Source: Thermothelomyces thermophilus ATCC 42464 (lineage: Eukaryota; Ascomycota; Sordariomycetes; Sordariales; Chaetomiaceae). Taken from it: 64,000 nt of DNA. The number at the start of each line of letters is the position of its first letter. Within the stretch, counting starts at the first letter, position 1. Below the pieces are notes generated by a model, which was not told where the DNA came from, ran no database searches, and saw only the letters and a program-made list of their open reading frames with translations. The position numbers and the translations under genes are program-made. Positions 23,464 through 35,880 of the stretch are shown here, in pieces. The stretch spans positions 868,001 through 932,000 of the forward strand of contig NC_016473.1 in NCBI RefSeq assembly GCF_000226095.1. The letters run 5' to 3'.

Positions 23464-23850
23464 CCTAGTAAGGGAAAAGGCTTCTCTTATATCCTTGCGA
23501 ATACCCTACCAAAACATATAAAACTACCATCGCCGGAAAGCTCTCGAAAAACGCTATCTAACGGTACTACTTTCCACTACACGCGAGCCGTTACAGGTGT
23601 ACAACAGGCATCACAGGCATAGAAACCAGACCCGACCACAACCTGACCATACCTTACGCGCCCGCCAAAAATTTTCACCATATAGACCACCTAGCGCCCC
23701 TAAACGCGACGTCGATTTAAGGCCTAACGCCAAGCCACTAAGTAGGGAGGCCTATAGCTTCGAACTAATCAAAGGGGGGCCTATTATAGGCCTATCCTAC
23801 CTCGGATATTAAGGAACTAAGGGGTCTTGTCGCGTAACTAGTTAACCTTA
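23464..23850 (+). other. LINE-1 5' region
   Basis: This 5' leader is shared with LINE-2 at about 46515-46900. A short open frame lies at 23597-23812 (72 codons, Arg/Pro-rich); in LINE-2 it is not kept open, so I do not call it a gene. It may contain the internal promoter that such LINEs need, but nothing in the sequence shows it. Confidence 0.5.
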
Positions 23851-25136
23851 TACCGAGCCCTAAACGGGGCAAGGTATAGGACCTTGCTAATAGGCTCTTA
23901 TAGGGCCTTATGACTACTATTATAGGCCTAGTTCTGAACCTATAGGAACTTGTAGCCGAAGAAGTCAAACAGGGGCTTAAAGAAGTTCTTAAGGCCACCC
24001 CCTACCCTACCTAGGTATAGGTAGCTGTAGGGCCGTAATAGGGGGCAATAGGCCCCTAAGGAGGCCTACCGTCGGCTAAGGCAATGCCGCTATAGGCCTT
24101 ATAGGAGGTTATGATATAGAACGTAGGCCTATAGGAGGACCTTAAAGCCTAAACCCTAGCCAAGATAGTCTAAGTAGTTAATAGGGCTTCTAGCCGCTAG
24201 GGAGCCATCGTAGCTAGGAAGCTCCCAAGCAGGGATATAGTAGTAGTCTTTAAAGATAAGGCTACTAAGGATTAGTATTTGGCTAATAAGCGATAGGTAG
24301 CTATAGCCTTTAGAGAGGAGGCTAGGGAGGTCGACAGGGCCTATATAGTCCTAGCCAAAGGAGTCCGGAAGGAAGAGCTATAGGGGGTTAGCAAACAAGA
24401 CTTTAAGGGGGCTATAGGCCTACACTTAATTAAAATGGTTAAGTTCCGGCTGCTAAAGAGCCTATAGAGGAAATGGGCCATGGTATTCCTAGGCTTATAG
24501 GACCTCAAAGAGGCCTGGAAGGTCTATAACGAGGGTATAGTCTAGGATGCCTAGGTGCTAGACTATAAGCCTTACTAGGATGCTCTAGAGCCGAGGCAGT
24601 GCTATAAGTACTAGAGCTTTAGCTATACCTAGTGGTACTATTAGCGGCTGGCCTATTATAGCTATTATAGTATAAAGGCCGATAGAAAGGGGAGGAAAAC
24701 TAGGGAGGCCTAGTGCCCTACCTACTTTAACTAACTCCTTTATAGGTATATAGCCTATAAAGGCCCTTATATAGCCTGGTATAGGGGCTACCTAAAGAAA
24801 GTTAAAGCCTAGGAGAGAGCTAGAGAGGCCTACTAGTATAGACCCTAGACCTTCTAACTATTAGAGTAACTATACTAGAAGGTAGCCTTTAAGTTTAATA
24901 GCTAGCTAGAGGATAATGACTACTATTAAACTAGGGCTAAACGCCCCTATAGAAGGCCTACCTTAGCCTAATAGGTAGCTAGGAATGCCTTGTTCGATGC
25001 CCGACAGACCTATATCTCCTTTCTATAGCCTAGAACCCCCTCCCTCTTATAGCCAGCTGAGGGGGTAATAGCTATGGAGCCTACTACTACTACCATGCCT
25101 TTGTCCTCTGCCTTAGCTACCTCGAATATAAATTAA
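23850..25136 (+). pseudogene. LINE-1 ORF1 (Gag-like, zinc knuckles), RIP-degraded
   Basis: The frame is readable from about 23850 (start codon not identifiable) to TAA at 25134-25136. It reads as a helical, Lys/Gln-rich RNA-binding protein with segments such as LVAEEVKQGLKEVLKAT and KATKDQYLANKRQVAIA once RIP stops are taken as Gln. A cysteine cluster lies near 24598-24690 (CYKYWSFSYT then LAYYSYYS, where Tyr replace Cys/His), corresponding to CCHC knuckles. The homologous LINE-2 part is at 46900-47999. Confidence 0.72.
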
Positions 25137-25908
25137 GATCCTTTAGTAGAATACCTAAGGTAATAAATAGGCCTTTAAGATCTTACTAAAGGAAGCTAAA
25201 TATAACCTACTAGCTATCTAGGAACTATAGATTAACCGGTTTATAAGGTTAATATACTACCCCTAGGCTTCGAAATACTACCTAGTTTATAAGCCTAAGG
25301 GCAAGGCAGCTATTCTAGTGGCTAAGCGCTTCCTAGTTAGCTAGTAGGACTATTCGGCAGAGGAGAACTAGTGTAAGGTAACCTTTCCGGCTCTAGGAGA
25401 GAGGGGGTTCGAGCTCTGGTCAGTCTATAATAATAAGGGGGAGCAGGCCCTCTTATAGGACTTGCTAGCCTTACCTTAGCCAACCTACCCCCTAGTTCTT
25501 ATAGGTAACTTTAACCTCTACTACCTGGTCTAGGACCTATTTGACAGGCTTAGCCCGGGGGCTAGGGACCTCCTTAGCCTTATAGACTAGTAGGACCTTG
25601 ACTTACGTACGCCCTATAGCTAGGTTACTAGGGCCCCCTAGGGGGACTAGCATGGCCGGCCTTCTATAATAGACCTATTCTAGGCCTCGGCCAGGCTAGA
25701 AGCGACCTATAAGGATATCGCGGAACGTGGGAAATCTAACTACTACCTATAGGCCCTAAATGTCTCCCTCTAAGGGACTAATAGACCTATACCGGCTAGT
25801 AAAGGGTAGGACTAGAAGAGCTTAGACAAGGAGGTTATATAGGCCAAGGCGGCCTACCTCCTACTTAGGCTTAGTAAATAGGCATCGGCCCGGGCCGGGC
25901 TTATCTTC
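25137..25908 (+). pseudogene. LINE-1 ORF2, part 1 (AP-type endonuclease)
   Basis: The endonuclease is recognisable from GNFNLYYLVxDLFDRLSPG (about 25503-25560), then ARDLLSLID, LDLRTPYSxVTRAP and HGRPSIIDLF. These are the conserved DFN.H, LLTP..T and STIDL-type motifs of LINE endonucleases. The first 300 bases of the ORF are too degraded to place a start. The frame is broken by N3 after AGLIF and resumes at 33500. Confidence 0.78.
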
Positions 25909-26356
25909 TGTTACAGATAAGCACATAGGCGGCCTGGCAGGCTATAGCTAGGACACGGGACATTCCGACAGCCAATCACTCGACAGACTAATCAGAAGAT
26001 TATTACCGCCAAGACTAAGGTCTTTACTAATGATAATAACATGTCACCGTCAACAACACAGAATCACGAAGTGAAAGGAGAAGTAGTACTGGTAATAACT
26101 ATTAAAGAAGGACAGACCATTATATATATATAGCTAGCTAGTCACTTGTTATAGTAGACTCTAAGAGTTCACCAGTAGTAATAATTATAATTATAGTACT
26201 TATACCAAGTATTGCTAATTACTGTAAGAGATAACTCTAAGTGTTATTGTAAACCCTTTAGCTTTACCAAATCCCTTAGACGACCTGTACGCTTGTCCTG
26301 CTTAATCTACCTTCGTCTGAACCCTTTTAGAAGTAGTCTAAGCTAGGTTCGTTACA
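25909..26356 (+). repeat. N3 5' LTR
   Basis: This 448-bp LTR begins TGTTACAG (RIP form of TGTCACG) and ends GTTACA. It is the same type and length as the LTR of N6 (58942-59389). Its U3 sites are partly erased by RIP. Confidence 0.93.
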
Positions 26357-26383
26357 CGTTGTTATTACTCCCTTTGTTCTGTT

Positions 26384-28645
26384 ATGGTTTAGAACGGAGG
26401 TGACGTTGACCTCGATATCGATATAGCTGCCAACGTCACAGCCAAACAGCTGCTTACTTAGCTTGGTTAACTCTAGCAGCGAATCTAGGAGTTAGATTAG
26501 AGAGACAAGGCTGCTCAAGCTCGAATCAAGGAACTCGAGAACCGCGAAAAGTACTCGTAGAAGTTGGTTAACGAGGCCTATACCAAAATCGAGGCACTCG
26601 AGGGCGCCAAAGCGAAGCGTATCAAGATTGAACTACCTAGCAAATATAGAGGAACTAAGGAGGATCTTATAGGATTCCTAACAAACCTCTGATCCTACTT
26701 CTAGCTTAATGACGACAAGTTTCTAGATAATAAAGCTAAAGTCCTCTATATAGCCATAAGACTAGAGGGCAAGGTACTTAGATAGTTCGAGCCTATATAG
26801 AATGACTATCTTACTAAGGAAGACGAAGACGACCGAGGTATATTTATATAGGCAGTCTTTTAATCTTATAACCGTTTTAAAGAAGAGCTTTAGAAAGTTT
26901 TTAGCGATAAAGATAAGAAGATTTATATATAAAAAAGACTTGCCAATCTTTAATAGACTAAGTTAGTAGCCTCCTATACTATATAGTTTAGATAGGACAT
27001 ACTCAAGTCTTAGCTTAACGATAAGGCATTAATATAACTGTTCTATAATGGCTTAAAGGAAAAGGTTAAAGACAAGCTATATAAGTATAATCGGCCTAAG
27101 ACTCTAGATAAATATATTATATAGGCTATTAGGATCGATGATCGACTCTATATACGAGAGTAGCAGAAACGAGGTCAAATAAACAGAGCTATAGTTAAGG
27201 CTAATAATAAGAAAAAGCAAGTATATATTAGTACCTTATATAAGATGTACCCTAGAGCTATAGATATAAATATAGCATAGAAGTAGGACTAGAAGAAGAT
27301 AACTAAAGATAAGCCTAATGTTACCTACTATAACTATAGAAAGAAAGGGTACTATAAGCAAGAATGTTAAAGCTTAAAGAAAGAGTAGAAGATAGTCCCT
27401 AGAAAGGAAATTATAGCTATTGACGAAACTACTAAGGACGTCATCGAAATAGCGGCTATAAGCTACAAAGACAAGGACAGTAACACGGACAGTCTCGGAC
27501 ATAATAACAATGGTAAAGACGAATAAGCACCGTATTCTAAACTGGTCACTATAGACCTAGAGACAGGTCTTGCCGAATAGGACATGGCAAGAGAATATAC
27601 ACCGCCAGTTTTGATTCTCCTAGCCTTGAGGCAGTGGGGTTTTACAGTTATATAGAGGCGGGATAGATTGTAGACAACCGATATACAAGGAATTGAAAGA
27701 CCTGGACCTAATGTTCTATTCCTCTAGGAACAAATCAAATAGTACTATAACGAAGTCTTCTAACTTAATACGGAACTACACGAACGGGATGGACGCTTGA
27801 TTTGACTTGCCTAGTAGAGCAATAGAATGAGGGACAAGATAAGGGAACTCTGACGTATCGTAGAAACTATTAAAGGAGAATAGCCTATAATATATGATAG
27901 GCCTGATAGCTACGCCAAGTATCTTGATGGCTAGTAACTTAGCAACAACGTATAGAACCTAGAATACTAGTTTATATATATAAACCGCGGAAAAGACAAG
28001 CGTATATAGGAAAGTTACTAGAAGAAACACTCCTATCTTAGCATTAGAGTACCTACGGCTTATATATAATAGGAAGGATTCGAGAAAGAATTCTAATACC
28101 TCCTAGGCGATGCTACACGACTATACCCTCGACACGAGGCACATATGTAAGTGCCCTAGTTCTAGTGTGTGGTATACGAATGCTAATACTACTTCCGTAA
28201 CAAATTCAAAAATAATCACTAGCTGACCTGACAAGGAAATGAGGACGGAAGCTTACGCCCTATAGAATAGGTTTATAATATAGGAAACAGAGCAACCGAA
28301 TTGCTCTAGAAGATCGAAGCCCGCGATCTAGAAGGCATTACGATAGTTCCAAGACGAGCCTAGCCTAGGTACTACGGAACGGGACAAGACATATAGGACT
28401 CGTGCTAGAGTAACGATTACCTTTATCACGTAGACGAAAAGAAATCGCGAATTCAGGAGCTTTAGACGAAGCTATGGCACGTACGACGGAAAGTAGAACG
28501 GACCTAATGGTAGGAAGCCGTAAGCACTCAATGGCTTATAGAAATGAGCACGATCGACGAAGCCGCTATTAGCTAAACAACCGAAGAGGTTAGCACTAAC
28601 CTAGGAAATGGGTTAGGGCCCTTCGAGGGGCCCGAAAACCATTAA
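26384..28645 (+). pseudogene. N3 gag, RIP-degraded, full length
   Basis: ATG at 26384 lies 27 nt after the LTR, and TAA at 28643-28645 gives 2262 nt, the exact length of the intact gene. All parts are present, including the zinc knuckle near 27325-27370 and the full extension. The C-terminal third (28230-28600) is less mutated than the middle. The frameshift heptamer (28603-28609) has been altered by RIP, while the GGGCCC hairpin is intact. Confidence 0.88.
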
Positions 28646-31600
28646 CGCTTACGTAGTGGCAGGTAGTAGTATAGTATAGGAGGAACTAGCGTAAGAGACT
28701 ACTATATCGAGACCTCCTAGCAGAAATATAGGAAATTACTACAATCTTTAGGCGACGGCGGCAAGACAAGCGATTATAGATAATAGCATAGTAGAAATAG
28801 TACGAAATACTTGTACTAGTAGATAATAGAGCAGAGATAAACCTGATTTCGCTAACGCTTATAAATTAGCTATAGATACCCTAAAGAATAAAGCGGAAGC
28901 ATAATATAGTTAAAGGGCTATTTCCGACGTAATAGGTATATAGAGAGACTAAACCGATCGATATTACTATAGTAAGGAAGACTATAGCAATCGTATTTAG
29001 TATCATAGACATAGGTAACGATAAAGACATAATATTAAGGTTACTATAGTATGAAGATTACAACCTAGACATTAGCTAGAAGAATGATAGCTACCTACAA
29101 CCCCAAATAGAGTTATATTTGACTAGCGAGATAGGGAGCGTATAAGGATCGCAAGCGGACGATACTTAAGGAAAGGCATATCCTACGGATCTACTACAAG
29201 AGACAGACAGTAGCAGGCAGACCACTATAGACTCTAGAAGAGGCGGCATAACAACATCGATATCACGATAGGAGGAACGAGCTAAACCGCCGATAGCTAT
29301 TCTCTCTGTTAACGAATGCAAAGCACTATAATTAGAGTAGTAGGTTAAGATAGGAGAAATTGCTAGTATTACTATAGATAGAACCAAGTTCGTATACTAT
29401 TAGAAAACCGAGAGACGAGACAAGACTAGGGAAGTACCAAAGGAATACAAAGGACATCTAGCATTCGAACTGAAACATCTAGAAGGACTACCAGAACACG
29501 GTCTATAGGATTACGAGATCAAGCTTAAGGAAGGAGCATGATTAAAGTTCTTTAAGATTTACTATACAAGCTAGATATAGAACGAAGAACTTAAGCGATA
29601 TTTAGAAGAGAACCTTCGAAGAGGATATATCCGCCTGTCGACATCGCTAATAGGCTACTTAATCCTATTTATGCCTAAGAAAGACGGAAAGCTACGGTTA
29701 TATATTAACTATTAATAACTTAACGAATAGACTATGAAAAACCGATACCCGTTACCGCTAATCTTACGGCTCCGAGATTAGTTAGCAGGAGCCTAATATT
29801 TTACACGTCTTGACTTGCTATCGGCCTATAACTATATATAGATTAAAGAAGGCAACGAGTAGAAAACGGCCTTTAGGATACCCTATAGCCACTACAAGTA
29901 CCTCGTCATGCCATTCGGACTTACAAACACACCGGCAACGTTCTAAGCCCTAATTAATCAAGCTATCCGACCCTTTCTCGACAAATCTGCGGTATATTAT
30001 CTTGACAATATACTTATCTTCTCTAAGACGATAGACGAACACTAGAAGCACGTAAAAGTAGTGCTAGACGCGTTACACGTATATAAGCTATTAGTTAACA
30101 AGGAAAAGAGCAAATTCTATATTAGGAAGATAGTCTTTTTAGGATACGAAATATCCCTAGGATAAATTCGGATAGAACCTTCAAAGGTTAAAGCTATTAA
30201 GAATTAGCTACAACCGACGTCAGTCATAGAAGTACGAAGCTTCATCAGATTTACGAACTTCTACCAAATGTTTATTAGGAACTTTAGAGTAATCGTACGA
30301 CCTTTGTACGAACTTACTAAAAAGAACGCCAAATTCCAATAGGAAGAGCAATATAAGCAAGCATTTATAAAGATTTGTAACGCCATTACTAAAGATCTAG
30401 TACTAGTACTACCAGATCCTAAGAAGCCATTCGAGGTAGAAACGGACGCTTTAGACTACGCTATCAGAGGACAATTAGGATAACGAGATAGACAAGGGAA
30501 GCTATATCCTATAGCCTTCTTTTTAAAGAAGCTCGATAGACTACATCTCAATTATCCGATCTACGACAAAGAACTACTTATGATTATCGAAGCTTTTAAG
30601 GAATAGCGACTATACCTCAATAGTATAATTAAACCGGTATAAGTATATACGGATTATAAGAATTTGCGATACTTTATAATGACAAAGGAGCTTAATAGAC
30701 GACAAATACGATAGGCAGAATTCCTCGTAGAATTTAACTTTAAGATCTGCTATAAGAAAGGCAAAGAGAACGTACAAGCAGACATCTTAAGCCGACAAAC
30801 GGACTATATAGAAGGATAAACGAAAACAATACTACCATTATTCAAGGAACAAATAGACAGGACGCTATATCACGAAACGTAGACACCCGTAGAAAATGAT
30901 CTACTCGACTCGTTCCTAGAATGCTATATAATCTTTCGAGAAGAAAGGATTAACGAGGCATAGTATCAAGTAGTACCTAGACTAGTGGTACCTGATGGAG
31001 TAGAAGAAAAAGATAGGAAACTCTAGTACTAAGGTAAAGCGTATATCCACGATAAAGATCAATAGCTATGGATGATTCGAGAACTCTATAAGTCAAAACT
31101 TGGAGGATATAAAGGAGTTACGAAGACTATCGTATAAGTCAAGAAACACTACGACTTTCCATAGTTAACGGCATAAGTTAAGGAAGTCGTACAAAGCTAC
31201 GATATCTACAATCGGAGCAAAACGGCACGATATAAGCCGTATAGGCTACTTTAGCCACTACTAATAGCTGACAAACTATAGAGTTTAGTTACGATAGACT
31301 TCATTATAAAGCTACTAGAATCTAAAGACATAGCTATAGAAGTGACCTATAATAGTATTCTTACTATAGTAGATCGCCTAACTAAATAGGTATATTTCTT
31401 TCCCTATAAAGAGTCCTAGATAGCAGAACAGTTAGCAGACGTAATCTATCGGCAAGTTATATTAGTACATGCTTAGCTATAAGAATAGATCACCGATAGA
31501 GACACCAAGTTCGTATCAAAGTTCTAACAAGCATTAATATAACGATTAGGCATTAATAGCAAGCTATTAATGACATATCACCTACAGACTGACAGACAAA

Positions 31601-32373
31601 CAGAGCGACTAAACCAAGTTATTAAGTAGTACCTCTGCTCTTACGTTAACTACTAGCAAAATGACTAGGTTATACTGTTGCCAATAGTATAACTCGCTTA
31701 TAACACGACGCCAACGGAAACGACTAAAGTTATACCGTTCTTCGCGAACTATAGATATAAAGCAGACCTTAGACAAGGACTAGAGGTCATAGTGCCGAGA
31801 GTAGCAGTCAAAGTAGAACAAATGCACATACTATATAAAAAGCTCAAAAAGGAACTCGAGTTTATTAAAACTAGAATGAAAAACTACTATAATAAATATA
31901 GGCTCGAGGGACCTCGCCTAGAGAGGGGAGACAAAGTCTACTTAATCATATAGAACTTACGAACCAAACGACTAAGTACGAAGCTAGACTTTAAGAAGGT
32001 TAGACCCTTCGTTATCAAAGAACGAATTTCGACATCTAACTACTAACTATCGTTACCGTCATCTATACGCCTATAGACGGATGTTTTTTATATTTCACTT
32101 CTCGAACTAGTACCAAAAAACGCTAAGGTTGCTATATATATCGAAGCAGAAGACGAGGAAGAAGAATAGGACGTTAAAGAAATTCTAGATTTATATATTA
32201 TTAATAGGGAACTATAGTATCTAGTCAAATGGCTTGATTTTGGACTAGAAGATAACTTATAGGAACTAGTTAAAAACCTAAATTGCCCTAAGAAGCTAGA
32301 GCAGTTCCACCGGCAGAACCCGGATCGACCAAAGGAAAACCTAGGACAGAACTAAAGATAGTACCCTAGTTAA
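28600..32373 (+). pseudogene. N3 pol (PR-RT-RH-IN-chromodomain), RIP-degraded
   Basis: It follows the intact pol closely: RT near 29690-30300, with YLDD now YLDN at about 30000; RNase H near 30430-30800; integrase at 31050-31830; chromodomain at about 32165-32330. The chromodomain end is unusually well preserved (NCPKKLEQFHRQNPDRPK). A stop lies at 32353-32355; sister N5 suggests the original stop is TAA at 32371-32373. The last about 104 bp overlap the antisense gene. Confidence 0.86.
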
Positions 32374-32924
32374 TAGCATCGATGGTATCATTAATCTATA
32401 ACAAGGGCATAATAGGCGTCTCTTACCGCTTAACCTCCTCTAACTCGTCTAAGGTCGATAGACTACGTGCTACTATATTAGCACCTTTCTCTACTAAAAA
32501 CTCCTTCTGCTAACAAAGACGCTAGAGCTATATAAGCTTTTCGGACAACTCGCGCTAGGCTTCTTCTAGACGGCGTTAGGATTTATCTAGCTCAAGTTCG
32601 GTATAACGTTTAGCATCCTTGATACGACGCTACTCCTAAAGAATGCGATCTACTAGAACGAACATTAGGAATCACAGTAAAAAAAAAAAAAAAAAAAAAA
32701 GGGGAGATAAGCTTATAGGAAGAAAGCAAGATGCTAGAGCCATTGTAAGAACGACCTTAACAAACACAGGCCTCGTAACGCTTTATATATGCGATCATTT
32801 TGCAGACAAGGCCTTATGACGCGTACTAAGAGCAAGGTATAATAATAAAACCGTTCTTAGCGATGTTCTGAGCAAGGGAAGCACGGTAACGTATAGAATG
32901 TAACTTCCGTTTCTCTATTGGCAT
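32270..32924 (-). pseudogene. Antisense accessory gene of N3, zinc-cluster-like protein, RIP stops
   Basis: On the minus strand, ATG at 32924 (128 bp from the 3' LTR) opens MPIEKRKLHSIRYRASLAQN. Then comes a cluster whose Cys, or Tyr derived from Cys, fall at C-x2-C-x6-C-x8-C-x2-C-x6-C, identical in spacing to the N1 and N5 genes although most other residues differ. The C-terminal part reads LSTLDELEEVKR and FPLVDPGSAGG, ending at TAA 32270-32272, and overlaps pol tail-to-tail by about 104 bp. A run of 22 T (on this strand) interrupts the middle. N6 should carry a non-mutated version to the right of the window. Function is inferred only. Confidence 0.68.
32679..32700 (+). repeat. A22 homopolymer
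   Basis: Twenty-two A on the plus strand, inside the N3 antisense gene, followed by GGGGAGATAAG. No such run exists at the same place in the N1, N2 or N5 genes. It could be slippage growth of a short run; no target duplication around it suggests an inserted poly(A) element. Confidence 0.9.
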
Positions 32925-33015
32925 TTTGTCAGCATGGCGACCACAATATAGAAATAGGGAGAATGCAGTACTTACAAACGAAGGGTTGTTAGCGCTATTT
33001 AAAATGGCCTAAGAG

Positions 33016-33034
33016 GGCTTTCGGGTCGAAAGCC
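33016..33034. other. Perfect hairpin beside the polypurine tract (N3)
   Basis: GGCTTTCG-GGT-CGAAAGCC, an 8-bp stem, ends 8 bases before the polypurine tract AGGAGGGGCATCG. It is the same stem as in N1 and N5 with the loop in reverse complement, and it has no RIP change although its surroundings do. Confidence 0.7.
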
Positions 33035-33051
33035 TTAAAGGAGGGGCATCG

Positions 33052-33499
33052 TATCACGGATAAGCATATAGGCGGCCTAGCAGGCTATAGCTAGGACGCG
33101 GGACATTCCGATAGCTAATCACTCGACGGACCAATCAGAAGATTATCACCGCCAAGACTAAGGTCTTCACTAGTAATAATAACATGTTACCGTCGACAAC
33201 GCAGAATCACGAAGTGAAAGGAAAAGTGGTACTAGTAATAACTATTGAAGAAGGACAGACCATTGTATATATATAGCTAGCTAGTCACTCGTTATAGTAG
33301 ACTCTAGGAGTTTACCAGTGGTAACAATCACAATTATAGTACTTATACTAAGCATTGCTAATTACTATAAGAGACAACTCTAAGTGTTGTTATAAACCCT
33401 TTGGCTTTACCGAATCCCTTAGACAACCTATACGCTTGTCCTGCTCAATCTACCTTCGTCTGAACCCTTTTAGAAGCAGTCTGAGCTGGGTTCGTCACA
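33052..33499 (+). repeat. N3 3' LTR
   Basis: This 448-bp LTR begins TATCACGG and ends CGTCACA. It is better kept than the 5' copy and is flanked on the right by TCTTC (33500-33504). Confidence 0.94.
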
Positions 33500-33857
33500 T
33501 CTTCCGAGGCCTAGAGGAGCTTCTATAGGTCTTTGACAGGCTTATAGAGGCCCTCGAAGAGATAGCTACGGTCTCGGCCCTGGTAAAGAAGACTAGTATA
33601 GGTAGTAAACGAGCTCGATAGTAGACAAAGGAGGTTCGAGAGGCCCGGAAGAGAGCTAAGGAGGTAGAGAGGGCCTATAAAGGCACCCCAAACCCTTATA
33701 TATAGGAAGCACTCTAGCAGGCCCTATAGGACTAGGCTAAGACTATTACGGCTATAAAGACCAAAAGCTAGAAAGCTACGCTATAGAAGGTAACTAACCG
33801 GCCGGACTTACTATAAAGGCTAGAGCAATAGGCAAGGTTATAAAGCCACTTACCGGT
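33500..33857 (+). pseudogene. LINE-1 ORF2, part 2 (between endonuclease and RT)
   Basis: The ORF2 frame resumes as FRGLEELL, VFDRLIEALEEIATVSAL and a basic region KKTSIGSKRARW, then AKEVERAYKGTPNP. This is the linker between endonuclease and RT. It is less RIP-mutated than the flanking element E. It ends in CCGGT, the target site of E. Confidence 0.78.
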
Positions 33858-34230
33858 TATTAGGGCGGCCTGCTGCTAGGCTAGTTATCAAGGGAGGTAA
33901 CACTATTACAAAGGCCTTTCTAAGCAAGGTCATACTAATTACGGAGGTAGGGGGAGTCAATTATTCTAGGGCCGGCGGGCTACCTATTCGTATCCCTCTC
34001 GAATCGTAGTTATATAGACTAATCCTTAGGGAGGAAAACCTCCCTTTCGGATCTATAGGCTAATAGGTACATCTTATAGTACAGATTAGCTATCCCCTTT
34101 TCCCGGCTGTGCCCCGATCGTGCCCGTCATAGCAAGGTCATACCTATTAGTACCTAGGCATAGGCCCTAGCACGGGCCCTCTAGCCGCTATAGCCCGGCC
34201 GTAGGTATAGGTCGGCTTACGTTTGTAATA
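33858..34230 (-). repeat. E 3' LTR
   Basis: This 373-bp LTR matches 40893-41265 along its whole length with transition differences. It is GC-richer than the element interior. Confidence 0.9.
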
Positions 34231-34693
34231 ACTTACTCTCCCCCTTTACAGGCCTATCCGTAGGCCTATAAGCTCTATCGGAATAGCTTTATTCCGGATG
34301 CCCCTTCGGTAGTAGCGGGTCGCCATTGTTTCGGCGCTTTGTTATTATAGCTTTATTTGCGATTACATGTAGAATAGATAGGTGCTAGGCACCTTTGTTT
34401 TCGTATACGTATCGCTATTATTATAGTTACTATTCGAGTGTTTTTATCTAAAGATTTGCTTTATTATATATACATGTCTAGTAGTTACTATAGCTTTAGG
34501 AAGGTCTCTACTATAGTAATAGAAATAATATTTAACTTTCTTAGAGGGCTGCCTTTTGCTCTTGAATTCCTTTCAATCTTTAACCTTATCTTCCTTATAT
34601 CGTTTGCTCTTTGGCTGCCTATAATTCAATTTTCAAATTTTAAATCTTTATTTTTACATCTATAGTAATACTATAGAGATTTAGTAGCTTAAT
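34231..34693. other. E, region between 3' LTR and antisense frame
   Basis: It starts with the polypurine tract (minus strand) at about 34234-34250. The rest is AT-rich and untranslated on the element strand. A 75-codon open frame on the plus strand at 34438-34665 is hydrophobic, but it has no relative in the window and could be open by chance. Confidence 0.5.
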
Positions 34694-35100
34694 ATGGCTA
34701 ACTTGCTACTATATATATAGTATTTATATAGCGCTATTAAAGATATTAAGGCAAATGACGAGGTTCCCTTTGACATTTAGTATACGTTTCCTACTACTAG
34801 CTCGTTTAAGTGTTTTTGGTGCCATTAGAGCTATTAGATAAGCTACCTCCTAGTAAGTATACGTTTCGGGAGTAATTCCCTAGGTATTAATGATTATTTA
34901 GGCTATTAGTATTATAACCGGTGATATAGTTGACCTTATAATTATTATTTAGTCTACCTATAAGGTCGTTTTAGCTTTAAAGCTAGATATAGCCGACTCT
35001 AAGAACTTGCTTATATTTAGTAAGCGCTATCGCTATTATATTATTATATTAATAAATAATATAGTTATTACTTTTAAGGTAGTTAAGAAATACTACTAGT
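34694..35100 (+). pseudogene. Possible antisense cysteine-containing gene of E
   Basis: An ATG at 34694 on the strand opposite to E pol starts MANLLLYI, then KDIKANDEVPFDI and a FKCFWCH segment. Further positions look like former Cys (several Tyr near LGYxYYNR). RIP-type stops at Gln/Trp positions interrupt it. It occupies the same place as the antisense genes of family A, between the chromodomain and the 3' LTR. I see no clear homology and the cysteine spacing is not Zn2Cys6-like, so this is tentative. Confidence 0.35.
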
Positions 35101-35880
35101 CTAATATAGGCTTTATTAATAATAGTAATAAGAAGATTACTTTGGTAGGAACCTATTTATTTTTACTTACGATTTAATATAGATATTAATATATTTATAA
35201 GAGTAATAGCTAATATATAGTAAATTTATAACCGATTGTAAGTATATAATTATAGCTATTAACCTATAGCCTAAGTTTAGTATTAGTATGGTAGGTTTAG
35301 TCGTATTTTAGTTTGCCTAGTTATTTACTAATATAGTATAGGTATTATATAATCTTATAATCTAGTAGCATTTACTACTACCTTGCCTAAAGTCTATTAA
35401 TAAAGGTTATATTACTTGGTAAATAGCTAAGTATAAGTTTATTACTAAACTAGGTATACTTATAATAAGAGCCCTAGGTAGTAAGGATAAGGTAACCCGA
35501 TTTTTAGGTAAATATATAGTAAACTTAGAGTTTATTTCCTATAGTAGCTTTTAATAAGGTTTTTAAGGTAGTAAAACTTTATCTTATTTTTTTAATTATA
35601 TAAAGTAGATACCCTCCTAGCCCTAAATCGGTATTATAGATTTACTCTACTAGTTTATAATACCATAATATAAATGTTTTTTCTTGCTAATTTTAGTATC
35701 TCTAGTAAGGCCTTCTTTACTATAGTTTCGGCGTAATATTAATTTAAAATATAGTTCTCCACGATATAGCTTAGGGCCCCTCCTAGGGCGCCCTTCTCTA
35801 GGCCTTTTCTATAGTATTTCGATTACGGTCTCGGGGCGTGTTACCATGGTAATACGCCGCCCTACCTAGCGTACTTTTTC
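35101..35880. other. E, AT-rich stretch without a recognisable gene
   Basis: This is very AT-rich sequence between the possible antisense frame and the end of pol. I see no open frame, repeat or RNA gene in it. Confidence 0.5.

Larger units (their letters stand above)
25909..33499 (+). mobile_element. Element N3, full-length family A chromovirus in LINE-1, RIP-mutated
   Basis: N3 is 7591 bp with two 448-bp LTRs and the TCTTC duplication (25904-25908 and 33500-33504). It has the same LTR type as the intact N6, so it is the best guide to what N6 carries beyond the window: pol to about 32373, an antisense gene at 32270-32924, a hairpin and the polypurine tract. It is strongly RIP-mutated. Confidence 0.94.

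Noticed and set aside
23597-23812. Arg/Pro-rich 72-codon frame at the start of LINE-1
   Set aside because: The frame is not kept in LINE-2 and does not match ORF1, so it is probably chance in the 5' leader.
32679-32700. A22 run as the poly(A) tail of an inserted retroelement
   Set aside because: No target duplication and no foreign sequence upstream of it; the homology to the antisense gene continues on both sides.
34438-34665. Hydrophobic 75-codon open frame in element E
   Set aside because: It has no relative in the window and AT-rich DNA easily yields hydrophobic frames. It is mentioned only as part of the region.
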